Assembly (NCBI RefSeq): GCF_000612845.1
Contig: NZ_CCAT010000039.1
Coordinates: 1 to 64,000, forward strand
DNA length: 64,000 bases
Direction: 5' to 3'
Source of the DNA: Clostridium ihumii AP5
Lineage (GTDB): Bacteria > Bacillota > Clostridia > Clostridiales > Clostridiaceae
Shown: positions 37,876 through 47,479 of the stretch, in pieces
Layout: the number at the start of each line of letters is the position of its first letter
Position numbering within the stretch: position 1 is the stretch's first letter
The notes under the pieces: model-generated
What the model saw: the letters and a program-made list of their open reading frames with translations, nothing else
Told to the model about the DNA's origin: nothing
Databases searched by the model: none
Translations under genes and position numbers: made by a program

Positions 37876-38112
37876 TTTATCTCCCCCTCTTATATTTAAT
37901 TTTAAAAGAATTTATTAACTTCCCCAATCATATGGTAATAATTCCTTAATAATTACTATTATACCATCATTAACAGCATTTCTAGTGTGATCTCAATATT
38001 ATTAGAAGGTGATACATGTGAATTTATATGTATAACTAAAATTTCAACTTTACAATGGAATAAATAGAACGTTATTATATAATATATAAAACTTAAGAAT
38101 ATAGAGGTAAGT

Positions 38113-38745
38113 ATGAATAGATTGTTTGTTTTAGTTGGTCCTTCAGCAGCAGGAAAAACATTAATATCAAATTTTATAGTAAATAGAGATATATCAAGAT
38201 TTGATAAAATATTAAACAAAGCTGATTTAGAAACACAAAAGCTTATGATAGAAAATTTTAAAAAGGCAAAGACTTTACTATATAAAAAAGAATTTAAAAA
38301 AGTAATAACATCAACATCAAGATGTCCAAGAGAAAATGAATTTCAAGGCGTTGATTACTATTTTTATACAAAACAAGAATTTGAAGAAAAAATATTAGAA
38401 AATAAGTTTTTAGAATACGTACAAAACTTTGGTAATTATTATGGCACATCCTTTACTTCAATAAAGGAATCCATAGAAGAATCCCATGGAATTATAGTAA
38501 TTGATGATGATGGGGCAAGAAAACTTAAAGAAACTTTTAAAAATCAAGTAGTTACAATATATTTAGATGTGTCAATAAAAACTATGGAAGCAAGAATGAA
38601 AGGTAGAAATGAAAGCTTAGAATCTTATAAAGCTAGAGTTGAAAACCTAAAAATAATAAACTACAAAAAAGAAGCAGATTATATTATAGATGCAAATGAA
38701 AGAATAGATTTAGTTATTTTAGATATAGTAGATATTATGAATTAA
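38113..38745 (+). CDS. Guanylate-kinase-like protein
   Basis: 210 residues. P-loop GPSAAGKT (9-16), then an insertion of about 35 helical residues compared with Gmk, then the GMP-binding pattern ITSTSRCPRENEFQGVDYYF, and EYVQNFGNYYGTS, all in guanylate-kinase order. ATG 38113 has GAGGT close upstream. It is the only + strand gene between 21 and 64 kb. Probably a paralogue of a housekeeping gmk elsewhere; may act on nucleotides or other substrates. Confidence 0.8.
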   Translation: MNRLFVLVGPSAAGKTLISNFIVNRDISRFDKILNKADLETQKLMIENFKKAKTLLYKKEFKKVITSTSRCPRENEFQGVDYYFYTKQEFEEKILENKFLEYVQNFGNYYGTSFTSIKESIEESHGIIVIDDDGARKLKETFKNQVVTIYLDVSIKTMEARMKGRNESLESYKARVENLKIINYKKEADYIIDANERIDLVILDIVDIMN

Positions 38746-38767
38746 GACAATAGCCATAAAAACAATT

Positions 38768-38812
38768 GATTAAAGGATATAGTAACCTAAATTATATCCT
38801 TTAATCTTTTTT
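38768..38812 (+). terminator. Terminator of the guanylate-kinase-like gene
   Basis: GATTAAAGGATATA ... TATATCCTTTAATC hairpin followed by TTTTTT. Confidence 0.9.
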
Positions 38813-38815
38813 AAA

Positions 38816-39067
38816 ATTGAAATTTGTATATGAGTTAAGAAGTAAGAGAGAAAAGTGAAGAGTTAAGGTGGAAATCCTAAAGGATTTCTTTTAATGCATA
38901 TTAGAATTCGGTTTTACAGAATTTATTCATTTTAATTTTAATAAAACAGAACATGTTAATGTATAAATAAATAGTAAACATTATCCTCTTGCTATTTTTT
39001 TGAAACTTAGAGAGTTTCTTTCACTCTTCACTCTTACCTTTTACCTTAATGTTAAATTCCTATTTAT
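38816..39067. mobile_element. MITE-like element, AAATTCCTATTTAT-ended family, copy 1
   Basis: About 250 bp with inverted ends: left GAAATTTGTATATGAG and right (reverse complement) ATAAATAGGAATTT, both followed inward by AAGAGTGAAGAG-like tracts. Interior has GGTGGAAATCCTAAAGGATT, also in copies at 42.7 and 61.1 kb. No ORF. The rest of 39068-39358 shows a weak hairpin (about 39180) and nothing else. Confidence 0.7.
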
Positions 39068-39358
39068 GTCTAACTTTAAATCTAAGATTACTTATGATAT
39101 GCTTCATCGTATCGTAAGTAAAAAAATTTAGACCTTCCCATATACAATATAATTAACATGATTTTAAATTCAAGTTTTAATCTTATTTTTTATAAAAAAT
39201 AAGATAGACTTTTATAGCCTATCTATCCTAGATTACTATTTAACGTTGCTCCCCCTAATCTTCTGTTCAAAGACTAAAATAAATTATATTCCCTAGGTGG
39301 GTCAACTTTACTAGTTAAATATGGATTAGTTTTAATTGTAAGTCAACATTTTAAAGCT

Positions 39359-40588
39359 CTATAATTCTCTAAAATAATTATCTATAATATCCCTAATTAC
39401 ATCATATCCAAAAGTAAAGCTATCATATTCAACTAATAAAGTTACAAATAAATCTTGGACTTCATCATCCTTATATCGTGATAAAAATAATATACACTCT
39501 TCCCAAAGTACATTAAACATATCAGAATTTAAAATAGAAAAGCTTAAAATTCTAGCTCTTTCTTCATTATGAACTCTTAAATTATAAAAAACTTCTCTTA
39601 ACTCATCACAATTATCTATACTTCTATACCTTAATAACGCTTTAATTTTCTCCTCAGAAGTATCTTCTGCAATATTAGATAAAGCATAATACTCATAACT
39701 CGGAAACTTAACTTTAAGCTTATCAATATTTATAGGTTTATAATATTTATCTTCTAAATAAACCTCTTCATACACTATTTCTTTTTTCATATCTCTTTTT
39801 TTATCATAAAATTTTATAATTTCTTCAGAACCTTTAATTTCAGAATACTTCGCATTATTAATACCATAATTTATTCCGCTTTCTTTTGTATTATAATTTT
39901 CATATGGAAATACATTCATTATTGTTAAACATTTAATAGGTTTTCCTTCTAAATAAGAGGCAGTTGCTTTATGATGTCCATCAAGCAATAATCCCAATGC
40001 CCCTCTAAAATCTATTGCAAGTCCGTATAAAACCTCATTGTTCCTTATTTTTCTTCTATAATATTCTACTCTGTCACTATCATATACATTAGTCCCTTGT
40101 GAAGGTAATAAAAACTTTGGTTCTGCAACAATAGTCCCATATTCCCCATGATAAAAATAAGCACTTGCTGCAATATGATTAGCGCTATTATCTAATCTCC
40201 AAAAGAAGTTATCATCTCCATCTGTAGGATAAAACTCTATTTCTTTTAATACATAATACCCATCTTCTAATAGGCTTAGTATAGATTTAATTTTCTCAAA
40301 TCCATCTTCTAGTCCATTAATACTATTTAGGTTATCAAGATTTTTTATAATCTCCACATCAACTTCTTCTCTGCCCTCTGCCAATGCAATCATTGTTGAA
40401 CAAGTTGGACAATATTCCGAATTGTATAGTATAAGTGGAATGTTATTTAAGTAATATGCTACTTTTATGTTGTTATTTATATCTTTTACATACTTAATCT
40501 TAAGCTTGCTTTGTCCATTAGTGATTTTAAATAATATATCTGATTCACATAGAATATCTATCTTTTCTACTGTAGGTTTTATTGTCAT
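39359..40588 (-). CDS. Unknown 409-aa protein with ParB/sulfiredoxin-like motif
   Basis: ATG 40588. A central segment GLLLDGHHKATASYLEGKPI matches the VLDGHHR..A motif of the ParB/Srx nucleotide-binding fold. An N-terminal YCPTC (CxxC) may bind metal or be redox active. The C-terminal third is helical and repeat-like (EEKIKALLRYR, then DDEVQDLFVTLL), suggestive of HEAT-type packing. No ParA, HTH or phage gene is near, so partitioning is unlikely. The motif is visible; the function is not known. Confidence 0.65.
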   Translation of the reverse strand: MTIKPTVEKIDILCESDILFKITNGQSKLKIKYVKDINNNIKVAYYLNNIPLILYNSEYCPTCSTMIALAEGREEVDVEIIKNLDNLNSINGLEDGFEKIKSILSLLEDGYYVLKEIEFYPTDGDDNFFWRLDNSANHIAASAYFYHGEYGTIVAEPKFLLPSQGTNVYDSDRVEYYRRKIRNNEVLYGLAIDFRGALGLLLDGHHKATASYLEGKPIKCLTIMNVFPYENYNTKESGINYGINNAKYSEIKGSEEIIKFYDKKRDMKKEIVYEEVYLEDKYYKPINIDKLKVKFPSYEYYALSNIAEDTSEEKIKALLRYRSIDNCDELREVFYNLRVHNEERARILSFSILNSDMFNVLWEECILFLSRYKDDEVQDLFVTLLVEYDSFTFGYDVIRDIIDNYFREL

Positions 40589-40648
40589 ACTATTCCCCCT
40601 ATAATTTCTTCACATCGTTAAAAACTTTTACACCCTTAATAGTAAAAT

Positions 40649-41000
40649 TTATACAATCCAATAACCTTCTTTTGGTATTTCATATGTTTCTCTATAGTTT
40701 CTTAAAATATGACTTACAGTTCTAATTGCTAAAATATCAACTCCATACAAGTTTTTTTAGCATAATGGTATTATTTTACAATTTTTTTACTTTTTATTTC
40801 TCAACCAAATCATATGAGTCTATATCCTCAAATGCTGAGGGCAATATTTCAATACGTCCATCCTATGAACGTGTAAGTTCCTTATCATATGGAAAACTAA
40901 AATTCTCTCCTGAATATGCATAAATAGCTTTATCATCTTCAATGACTAATAACCTATAAACATCCCCTAGCCCTCTACTCATAATTTCTCCTATATCCAT
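40649..41000 (-). pseudogene. Decayed small protein gene
   Basis: From ATG 41000 the frame reads MDIGEIMSRGLGDVYRLLV, then IEDDKAIYAYSGENFSF, to a TAG at 40863-40865, after which the same frame continues (DGRIEILPSAFEDIDSYDLV). A separate downstream frame ends LRNYRETYEIPKEGYWIV. It looks like one gene of roughly 110 residues with a nonsense change and a frameshift. Not recognised; upstream neighbour of the ParB-like gene. Confidence 0.55.
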
Positions 41001-41077
41001 AATTATAATATCTATCTCTATATAAAATACATCCACTTTTAATGTAATAATTGTACAATATTTTCTCCAAAAGAAAA

Positions 41078-41097
41078 AGGAAACCTTTCAGTTTCCT
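41078..41097. terminator. Hairpin terminator
   Basis: AGGAAAC ... GTTTCCT stem with T-rich sequence on the outgoing - strand, after the methyltransferase gene at 41309. Confidence 0.6.
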
Positions 41098-41308
41098 AAT
41101 TTTTCATCTACCTCTAATACTTGAATAGAATATAGCATACACCACTAATATGTTTAATAATATTAGATTAATTAAAATATTTTAAAGATTTATTTCGATT
41201 TTGGTTCTCCAAAGATACCCTTCATCGTATCATCACCAAGTACGATTTTTTGTTTTAAGATTACCTAATAATTCAAGTACAGATTATATTTATATTATTA
41301 TGAAGATT

Positions 41309-42139
41309 CTACTTTGTAAAAACACCACAAATAGTTTCTCCTGTATCTGAAAATTCCTTTCCAGCAATATCGCCATAAAATTCAAATGAATTGAAGCCTA
41401 TGTTCTGAATTTCTGATAGCAGTACTTCTTTAGTAAAAAAATGGTCCCATATATTATAGCAATTTACAGTTTCTTCGGTTATTACAATAGCCTGCCTTAA
41501 TTCTGTATTATCTTCATCATCATATTGATATACAGATTCTAAGCAAATATACTGCTTTTCACTAAAAAATCCACCCTCTGAACAATATTCCCATGAGCAA
41601 CTTTCATCTTTTCTCATAAGCGGTGTAAATACATCAAAAATAAATTTTCCCTTTGGCTTTAATGCTTGATATACTTTTCTTAATAAAATAAGCCTATCCT
41701 TAATTGATAACGCTGCATAATCACAATATATCAATGTTATTATATCGAACTGTTCTTTATAATCAATTGTCAAATAGTTTTGGTAATGGTACTCGATATT
41801 GCTTTTATTAAGTACTGTTTGTTCCTTTGCATATAAAATGGAACGTTTAGAAAAATCCACCCCTGTAACAGAATATCCAGCGCTACTAAATCGCTCTGCA
41901 TATAATCCAGGACCACATCCTAAATCTAGTAATAGCTTATACTGAGACGATGGCGCAATTTCTGAGATCCAATTTACTGATCTACCAAGAAATTCATGTT
42001 TACGAGTTGCCGCATCCCAATTAGGATTTAGATGAGCTGATAACATACCTTTAGAGATATGTTCATCATCCCAAAATTTATTTGTGCTTGGATCATATAG
42101 TTTTGGTTTTTTTGTATATTTTTTAAGTTCATTAAACAT
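41309..42139 (-). CDS. Class I SAM-dependent methyltransferase
   Basis: 276 residues. Motif I LLDLGCGPGLYAERFSSAG, VTGVDFSKRSI, and DIITLIYCDYAAL. Base composition is visibly less AT-rich than neighbours, suggesting recent transfer. RBS AAGGAG. Substrate unknown; the PNWDAATRKHEF segment near the N-terminus may be a lid. Own terminators on both sides. Confidence 0.9.
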   Translation of the reverse strand: MFNELKKYTKKPKLYDPSTNKFWDDEHISKGMLSAHLNPNWDAATRKHEFLGRSVNWISEIAPSSQYKLLLDLGCGPGLYAERFSSAGYSVTGVDFSKRSILYAKEQTVLNKSNIEYHYQNYLTIDYKEQFDIITLIYCDYAALSIKDRLILLRKVYQALKPKGKFIFDVFTPLMRKDESCSWEYCSEGGFFSEKQYICLESVYQYDDEDNTELRQAIVITEETVNCYNIWDHFFTKEVLLSEIQNIGFNSFEFYGDIAGKEFSDTGETICGVFTK

Positions 42140-42200
42140 AGTTCCATCTCCTTATAATATCTAAAATTAATATAATAGTATAATTCTCCATAAAATAAAA

Positions 42201-42225
42201 AAGTCGCAGATTTACTCTGCGACTT
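42201..42225 (-). terminator. Hairpin terminator upstream of the methyltransferase gene
   Basis: AAGTCGCAGA ... TCTGCGACTT, ten paired bases with a short loop. Confidence 0.8.
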
Positions 42226-42308
42226 ACCTTAAAAAGGTTGAAAATCTCGCCTTGAGAGTAAACATAAAATCACAAATAAACATATTGGTATCACAAATAA
42301 ACCATTAC

Positions 42309-42340
42309 TAAATAATTAATTGTTAACAATTAATTATTTA
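42309..42340. repeat. Perfect 32-bp palindrome
   Basis: Every base from 42309 to 42340 is symmetric about GTTAAC, giving AATTAATTGTTAACAATTAATT in its centre region. No loop, so it could be an operator or cruciform; no gene start is adjacent. It lies in a 750-bp stretch (42140-42892) that otherwise holds only fragments and a MITE-like copy at 42729-42881. Confidence 0.8.
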
Positions 42341-42728
42341 AAATCAGTACACCAACTTATTTAATTTAATGATTTTATTCTACTTCTCCGTGCGTCTTAT
42401 GCTATGCGATTATTTAGCACTAAGATGAACGACATTCCACCTTCCATAATCATACCATTATATACATATAATAACATAATATTTATTATATGTATATAAA
42501 AAAGCGAAAACCCAGCATTAGAAAATTAGTGTTAGTATCACTAAGCTGTTATTATTCTTTAACTTCGCATTCTTGTTAAGATAATCCCATACTTAAAAAT
42601 CTAAATATACCCTCATACCAGCTATCTCCTTGTCTTTATTAATATATTTTTATAATATTTTGAATATTGTATATATGTTACTTATGTTCCATAGAATCCG
42701 CAACAAATTTTTATTTATATTACTCAAT

Positions 42729-42881
42729 CTTAAATTGGAATTTGTATATGAGTGAAGAGTTAAGGTGGAAATCCTAAAGGATTTCTGTTTAAATATATTC
42801 AAATTCAGCTTTGCTGAATTTATTCATTAACTTTTCACTCTTAATTTTTACTTTTTAACTAATTAGTAAATTCCTATTTAT
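42729..42881. mobile_element. MITE-like element, AAATTCCTATTTAT-ended family, copy 2
   Basis: Left GGAATTTGTATATGAGTGAAG and right AAATTCCTATTTAT ends with the shared GGTGGAAATCCTAAAGGATT interior. The right end lies 12 bases after the stop codon of the kinase gene. Shorter than the 38.8-kb copy. Confidence 0.7.
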
Positions 42882-42892
42882 TGCTATGTAAA

Positions 42893-43390
42893 TTATCTGC
42901 TTACAACATTATATGATATGAGTTCAACGGCTTTTTCCAAGCTTACCTCAGAAGTAAATGTAACCTCATGAATAATCCTTATATAATCTTTTTCATTCCA
43001 CCACCTTCGCATATCATCTTCACCAAAATCATTGCAATTTGGTTTCGTTTTATGCCTTTTGACTGTCTCTTCAAAAGGTATATCATAATAATATGCATGA
43101 ATATTTGATCCATATTCTAATATCGCAGTTTCAAATAGTGTTTTATACCATTCTGCGTTCAAAATTCCTTCTAAAATTACAACTTCACAATTTTGTCGTC
43201 CATACTTTAGTAGTTCAATCAAAAGTGGCAATGCTTTTGTATCAATCCCATCTTTTTCCATAAGCATATCTCTTCGAACAACATCTTGTGAAATCACCAT
43301 GGTATTTCTTCCAAATCTTTTTTGTAAATTCTTTGCAAGAGTAGTTTTTCCACTACCTGAATTTCCTCTAATAATAATCAGTTTTGGCAT
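42893..43390 (-). CDS. Small P-loop kinase (zeta/CPT-like)
   Basis: 165 residues from ATG 43390 (GGGGGG site). Walker A RGNSGSGKTT, then ISQDVVRRDMLMEKDG and VILEGILN, as in AAA_33 kinases. It resembles the zeta-toxin/uridine-kinase group, but no antitoxin gene is adjacent, so toxin function is not claimed. Confidence 0.82.
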   Translation of the reverse strand: MPKLIIIRGNSGSGKTTLAKNLQKRFGRNTMVISQDVVRRDMLMEKDGIDTKALPLLIELLKYGRQNCEVVILEGILNAEWYKTLFETAILEYGSNIHAYYYDIPFEETVKRHKTKPNCNDFGEDDMRRWWNEKDYIRIIHEVTFTSEVSLEKAVELISYNVVSR

Positions 43391-43561
43391 ATCATTCCCC
43401 CCCACTACAAATTCCTTTTTATCTATATTATAAATAATTTTTACTTAAAATTATCTTATTTTCAAATTATGATATTAAATATAACATTATCCAATGTTCG
43501 AAGAATATTATTCATATCCAAAATTTTAAAAGTTATGTTGCCTTTTTGTATTACAACATAA

Positions 43562-43596
43562 AAATACTGTACATTCCCTTTGAGTAATACAGTATT
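43562..43596 (-). terminator. Module terminator
   Basis: AATACTGTA ... TACAGTATT hairpin followed by plain AT-rich DNA; about 65 bases after the GNAT gene ending at 43663. Preceded on the + side by ACAACATAAAAA, part of the shared module. Confidence 0.7.
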
Positions 43597-43662
43597 ATCA
43601 TAAATTTATTATTTTGTATTTACTTTTTAAGTTTATTAACAAATTGGATTTTATCTTTACAT

Positions 43663-44076
43663 TTAAAGATTTTTAGTAAAATAATAGCGTTTTCCTGTGA
43701 CAGGATAGTTTTCTAATGCAAACACTTCCTTGTATCCATGCTTTTTATAAAATTCAGGTGCTTGAAAACTAAAAGTATCTAAAAACGAATACTTGCAACC
43801 ACGATCTTTTGCTGTTTTTTCTGCCTCATTTAAAATATTACTTCCAATATTATGTCCCCTTAATTCTTCACTTACCCATAGAAACTTTATAAACAACCAA
43901 TTACCATGTGTACTTCCAATTAAACCCGCAATTTTATTGCCTGTTTCATTTTGTAAGTACACGCCTAAATCCTTTGGATTCTTATCTTCAATTTTCGTTA
44001 GATTATATTGTAATAAACCTTGAAAAATAACATATTCATCTTGTTTTTTAATTTCATCAGTAATCTCAAACTTCAT
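43663..44076 (-). CDS. GNAT acetyltransferase
   Basis: 137 residues. SEELRGHNIGSNILNEAEKT as motif A and APEFYKKHGYKEVFA as motif B. RBS AGGAGG. Similar to the YhbS/YjcF-like family. Substrate unknown. Confidence 0.92.
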   Translation of the reverse strand: MKFEITDEIKKQDEYVIFQGLLQYNLTKIEDKNPKDLGVYLQNETGNKIAGLIGSTHGNWLFIKFLWVSEELRGHNIGSNILNEAEKTAKDRGCKYSFLDTFSFQAPEFYKKHGYKEVFALENYPVTGKRYYFTKNL

Positions 44077-44199
44077 TTTATACCTCCTTTAGCGATATTC
44101 TAACACAAATAAATAATCTTTATTTTGCCTTTCATTATTATATAAAATTCATTTCCGAATAATACCATATTTAAAAAATATTCATATTTAACACTAATA

Positions 44200-44345
44200 T
44201 TAATCTTTTAAAGACTTTAGAAAATACAGTGTTAGATCATCATCATTTCTGCATTTTGAGTATGGTTGCAATTGTTTTCCACTATACCAAACTCCTGTAC
44301 CATAAGGAATATATCCTCGTTTTATATACATTCTTTGAGCAGTGA
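44200..44345 (-). pseudogene. C-terminal remnant of a GNAT acetyltransferase
   Basis: Reads TAQRMYIKRGYIPYGTGVWY, then CRNDDDLTLYFLKSLKD, ending TAA at 44200. This matches the tail of a GNAT subgroup (AQ-LY-KRGYIPDG-GV) but everything before it is missing. In-frame extension upstream soon hits a stop. Confidence 0.7.
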
Positions 44346-44454
44346 CATATCTCTATGTCACTTTTCATCATAGACCGTATAATTAAATTATCCTTATTAT
44401 AATCCCACCTTAATTATTAAAATGCAGATTACTAAATATTAGTTTCTTTATACC

Positions 44455-44790
44455 TTACTTTTTTACTATTAAACAATTCTTTGGTCCAATATAACTAATA
44501 GAAAAAGCAAATATAGCTATAATGATTACAAACGTTATAATTGAAATTGCAGGTTTAATAAACCATGATAACAAAAATCCAGCTATACCAACTACTGATA
44601 TCATAACAAGAACTTTTTTCAAACGGCATATAGCAATTTTAGGATCATATTTTTTCTGTTCCTCTATATTCATTTGATGATACCACTTTATCCAATTAGA
44701 AGATTTTTCAATATTAACCATTGAAATAAATACATATATTGCTAATGAAGCAAAAGCTATTACAACAATTCCTCTTTGAAATTTATCCAT
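44455..44790 (-). CDS. Membrane protein, DUF3784-like
   Basis: 111 residues from ATG 44790 (GAGGTGG site). One N-terminal helix (about 8-25), a basic loop MNIEEQKKYDPKIAICRLKK, then two helices. The EEQKKYDPK segment between helices is reminiscent of DUF3784. A copy of the AAATTCCTATTTAT motif lies at 44803. Function unknown. Confidence 0.65.
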   Translation of the reverse strand: MDKFQRGIVVIAFASLAIYVFISMVNIEKSSNWIKWYHQMNIEEQKKYDPKIAICRLKKVLVMISVVGIAGFLLSWFIKPAISIITFVIIIAIFAFSISYIGPKNCLIVKK

Positions 44791-44848
44791 TTGCACCACC
44801 TCAAATTCCTATTTATATTAATACCTTTAATAATTCTACTTCTAGTTA

Positions 44849-45610
44849 TTATATATAATTTTCAATTTTACACTGCTCATGTACCTGCTTCCCTAATATA
44901 GTAATTGCCTCTTTAGGACAATTGCTTAAACATCTATAACACATAGTACATGTACTCTTGCTTTTTATTTTTCCATCACATTCATATAAATTTTTCATTG
45001 GACATAGTTCAATACATTTGCCACATGTAATGCATTTATTTTCATTAATCTTAACTTTATTTGTATATTCTTTGGTTTTATTATAAAACCATAATCTTTG
45101 ACCAAATAAACCTCCCAAATGACACAAAATATTAAGTCCCTCTTCTGTAGGTTTTCCACCTTTTAAAATTTCCACTGAATTTTTTATTTTAATAATAGCT
45201 TCTTGTACCATCTTTATATTTTCTTCCTTAGATTTTTTCAAAGCTTGTACATCGCCTACACAATCAGGCATTTTTAAATGAAGTCCACCAACAATCTTAG
45301 CTCCACATTTTTTTAATAATCTTGCACTACATCCTGCTCCATCACCACTAAATAAACCCATAGTTGCAATAATGAAAATCTTTTTGTTGTTGAATTTAGT
45401 TCTATTTTTCAAAATAAAATCTCCCATTATTTTAGGTAAATTACTAAAATAAATTGGATAGGCTAAAACTATAAAATCACTTTTTTCTATTTCATGTAAG
45501 ACCTTAGAATCTTCTATGGACATACATTTTGCTTTTGCATCAAGTTCTTTTACAAAGGATTCAATACAATACTTTGTATTGCCTGTTCCACTAAAATATA
45601 TACCTAACAT
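44849..45610 (-). CDS. EFR1-type flavodoxin-ferredoxin fusion
   Basis: 253 residues. Flavodoxin fold at the N-terminus (FSGTGNTKYC, FMN phosphate loop) with AYPIYFSNLPKIMGDF; two 4Fe-4S clusters near the end, CITCGKCIELCP and CTMCYRCLSNCP. Likely an electron carrier between ferredoxins and flavin systems. RBS AAGGGGG. The EFR1 family assignment is confident; the partner is not known. Confidence 0.93.
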   Translation of the reverse strand: MLGIYFSGTGNTKYCIESFVKELDAKAKCMSIEDSKVLHEIEKSDFIVLAYPIYFSNLPKIMGDFILKNRTKFNNKKIFIIATMGLFSGDGAGCSARLLKKCGAKIVGGLHLKMPDCVGDVQALKKSKEENIKMVQEAIIKIKNSVEILKGGKPTEEGLNILCHLGGLFGQRLWFYNKTKEYTNKVKINENKCITCGKCIELCPMKNLYECDGKIKSKSTCTMCYRCLSNCPKEAITILGKQVHEQCKIENYI

Positions 45611-45800
45611 TTTTCCCCCTTATATCTTTCAACTAAAGAAAATTTAAAGTTACACATTTAACCATCATATAATGATTAAACTTTAAAATATACTTTTGTT
45701 TATTGTAACACCTCCATTTCTACTCTATTGGTATTACTTTATAAAAATACCACAAGCCCATTTCTGAATATTGCGACATTTTGTTTTGCTATTTCTAAAT

Positions 45801-46253
45801 TTAGATTACTAATTTCATAATCATCTCATCATCATCACGTTCTCCTGTATCTTTAAAACCTAGCTTTTCATAAATATAAATTGCATGAGTATTATCAATA
45901 TTACAAGTTAATATAATATTATTTGATTTTCCAAATGGTTTTGTTTTTATATAATCTATACATAATTTTATAACTTTAGTTCCATATCCTTTACCTTGAT
46001 ATTTTTCATCAATCATCATATGCCAAATATTATATGTTTCTTCATCATAATCATAAATAACCATAACATATCCTATAATCATATTATCTTTACAAGCTAC
46101 AAATGGCGTACATTGATTATAATATACATATGCTTGTGCTAAACTGCGAATAGGATGTGATACGAACTTATCTTGTCCATATCCAAGTTTCAAATTAAAA
46201 CACTCAATAAAATTACTTTCATCTACTTTCCTTAAAATTAATTCATTCTCCAT
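45801..46253 (-). CDS. GNAT acetyltransferase
   Basis: 150 residues from ATG 46253 (GGAGG eight bases upstream; an earlier start is less likely). IDEKYQGKGYGTKVIKLCI is motif A; IDNTHAIYIYEKLGFKDTG closes. Substrate unknown. Confidence 0.92.
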   Translation of the reverse strand: MENELILRKVDESNFIECFNLKLGYGQDKFVSHPIRSLAQAYVYYNQCTPFVACKDNMIIGYVMVIYDYDEETYNIWHMMIDEKYQGKGYGTKVIKLCIDYIKTKPFGKSNNIILTCNIDNTHAIYIYEKLGFKDTGERDDDEMIMKLVI

Positions 46254-46383
46254 AAAATTCCTCCACTTATTCAAGTGAAACTATCGAATTTTTATCCCTT
46301 ATTATGAAAATACCCTTTTCTAAACATACCAGTAATTATAATGACCCTATCTTTTATATTAAATCTATTTAATAAATAAAAAG

Positions 46384-47025
46384 TTAATTAATTGAATAAT
46401 TTTTGTATTCTTTCATAAATTCCTTAAATTTATCATCACCCATCTTATATACCAGTTCTTCCTCAGTATAATCTCTTGTTATTCCATTAAATAATCCATT
46501 TTTACATTCATCAATTCCTAAAGCCCTTATTGTTTCTATAGCAAATTCTTTATATGCAAATCCAATTGCAGTTATAAAATTTTTATCTTTAACAATTGGT
46601 TTATGAATAATATTTTCATACGGAATAAAATCAATATTTTTACTAATTTCATCCCATATTCCAGATGTAAAATGTACATCATCTAATAATCCTGCCTTTG
46701 CTAACAGTATTGGTGAAGATGATATACTTGAAATCAAAATATTTTCTCCTTTTAATCCCTTTAAAAACTCTATATTTTTCTCATCAAACAAAGCAGGAAT
46801 TGGATTATATATACCTGGAAGAATTAAACAATCATATTCTTCTATATTAAATTCATCAAATGCCTTATGTGATATTACTTGAAAGTTATCTTCACTAGTT
46901 ATAACTTCTTTAGAAGAAGCAAATACTTCAACATCAATGTCAAAATATACTTTTAATCAATCAGTTAGACAAGAAATTTCTTGCATAGAAAAGTATGGAT
47001 AAATCATAACCGCAATTTTTTTCAT
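46384..47025 (-). pseudogene. DJ-1/PfpI family gene with one nonsense change
   Basis: From ATG 47025 (GAGGAG site) the frame reads MKKIAVMIYPYFSMQEI, then SCLTD, then TGA (46957-46959), then LKVYFDIDVEVFASSKEVI and on with no further stop to 46384. The part after TGA includes DCLILPGIYNP and LISSISSSPILLAKAG, as in DJ-1 proteins. A TGG-to-TGA change explains it. The remaining 135-residue ORF from 46791 would lack the N-terminus. Readthrough or error cannot be excluded. Confidence 0.78.
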
Positions 47026-47082
47026 ATAAACTCCTCACTTTCAAATCCCTATTTATTCAAAGTTATTTTTTATAATGATTCA

Positions 47083-47102
47083 ATCATAACATATTTTGTA
47101 AG
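47083..47102 (-). promoter_or_regulatory. Shared module promoter (DJ-1 pseudogene)
   Basis: TTACAAAATATGTTATGATT on the - strand: extended -10 with the conserved TTACAAAATA block. AAATCCCTATTTAT lies between it and the start codon. Confidence 0.65.
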
Positions 47103-47331
47103 TTCCAAAAATATTGTGCTCCATCATTAGACAATGTGGATGTCATAACTAATTCTTTTTCTATTCCTTATTTCTATAATTTTCATTTAGATGAAGCATA
47201 TTCAAATTTCATTATTGACGCTCTCACAATCTATATTTAAGTCCTTAAATTCATTAATACGTTATCCAATTTTTTAATATCACAAATCAATTGTAATACT
47301 TAGTAAGTATTATAATCAAAGTTAAAGAAAA

Positions 47332-47366
47332 AACGCCATATATTCACATTTAAATAATGTGGCGTT
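47332..47366 (-). terminator. Module terminator
   Basis: AACGCCATA ... TGTGGCGTT stem after the AraC-type regulator gene. The same position and loop style as at 55493 and 56334. Confidence 0.75.
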
Positions 47367-47479
47367 TTCACTTGAAATGTTACATCTTTACTTTATTTGT
47401 ATTAGATTAATATTTTTATAATGTGCTAACTATATTAAATACTCTAACTACACTTATTTTCTTTATACTAAGATAATTA

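Noticed and set aside
39359-40588. Chromosome or plasmid partition protein ParB
   Set aside because: Has the DGHH-type motif but no helix-turn-helix, no ParA partner and no parS-like sites noticed.
42360-42560. Small fragments with less AT-rich sequence (reads MSFILVLNNRIA on the - strand)
   Set aside because: Too short and without start signals to assign to any family; may be relics, but cannot be supported as a feature.
42893-43390. Zeta-type toxin of a toxin-antitoxin pair
   Set aside because: No small antitoxin ORF flanks the gene, and the P-loop plus following motifs also fit general small kinases.
46957-46959. TGA in the DJ-1 frame as selenocysteine or programmed readthrough
   Set aside because: The position corresponds to Trp rather than Cys, and no SECIS-like hairpin follows directly. 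A nonsense change is simpler.
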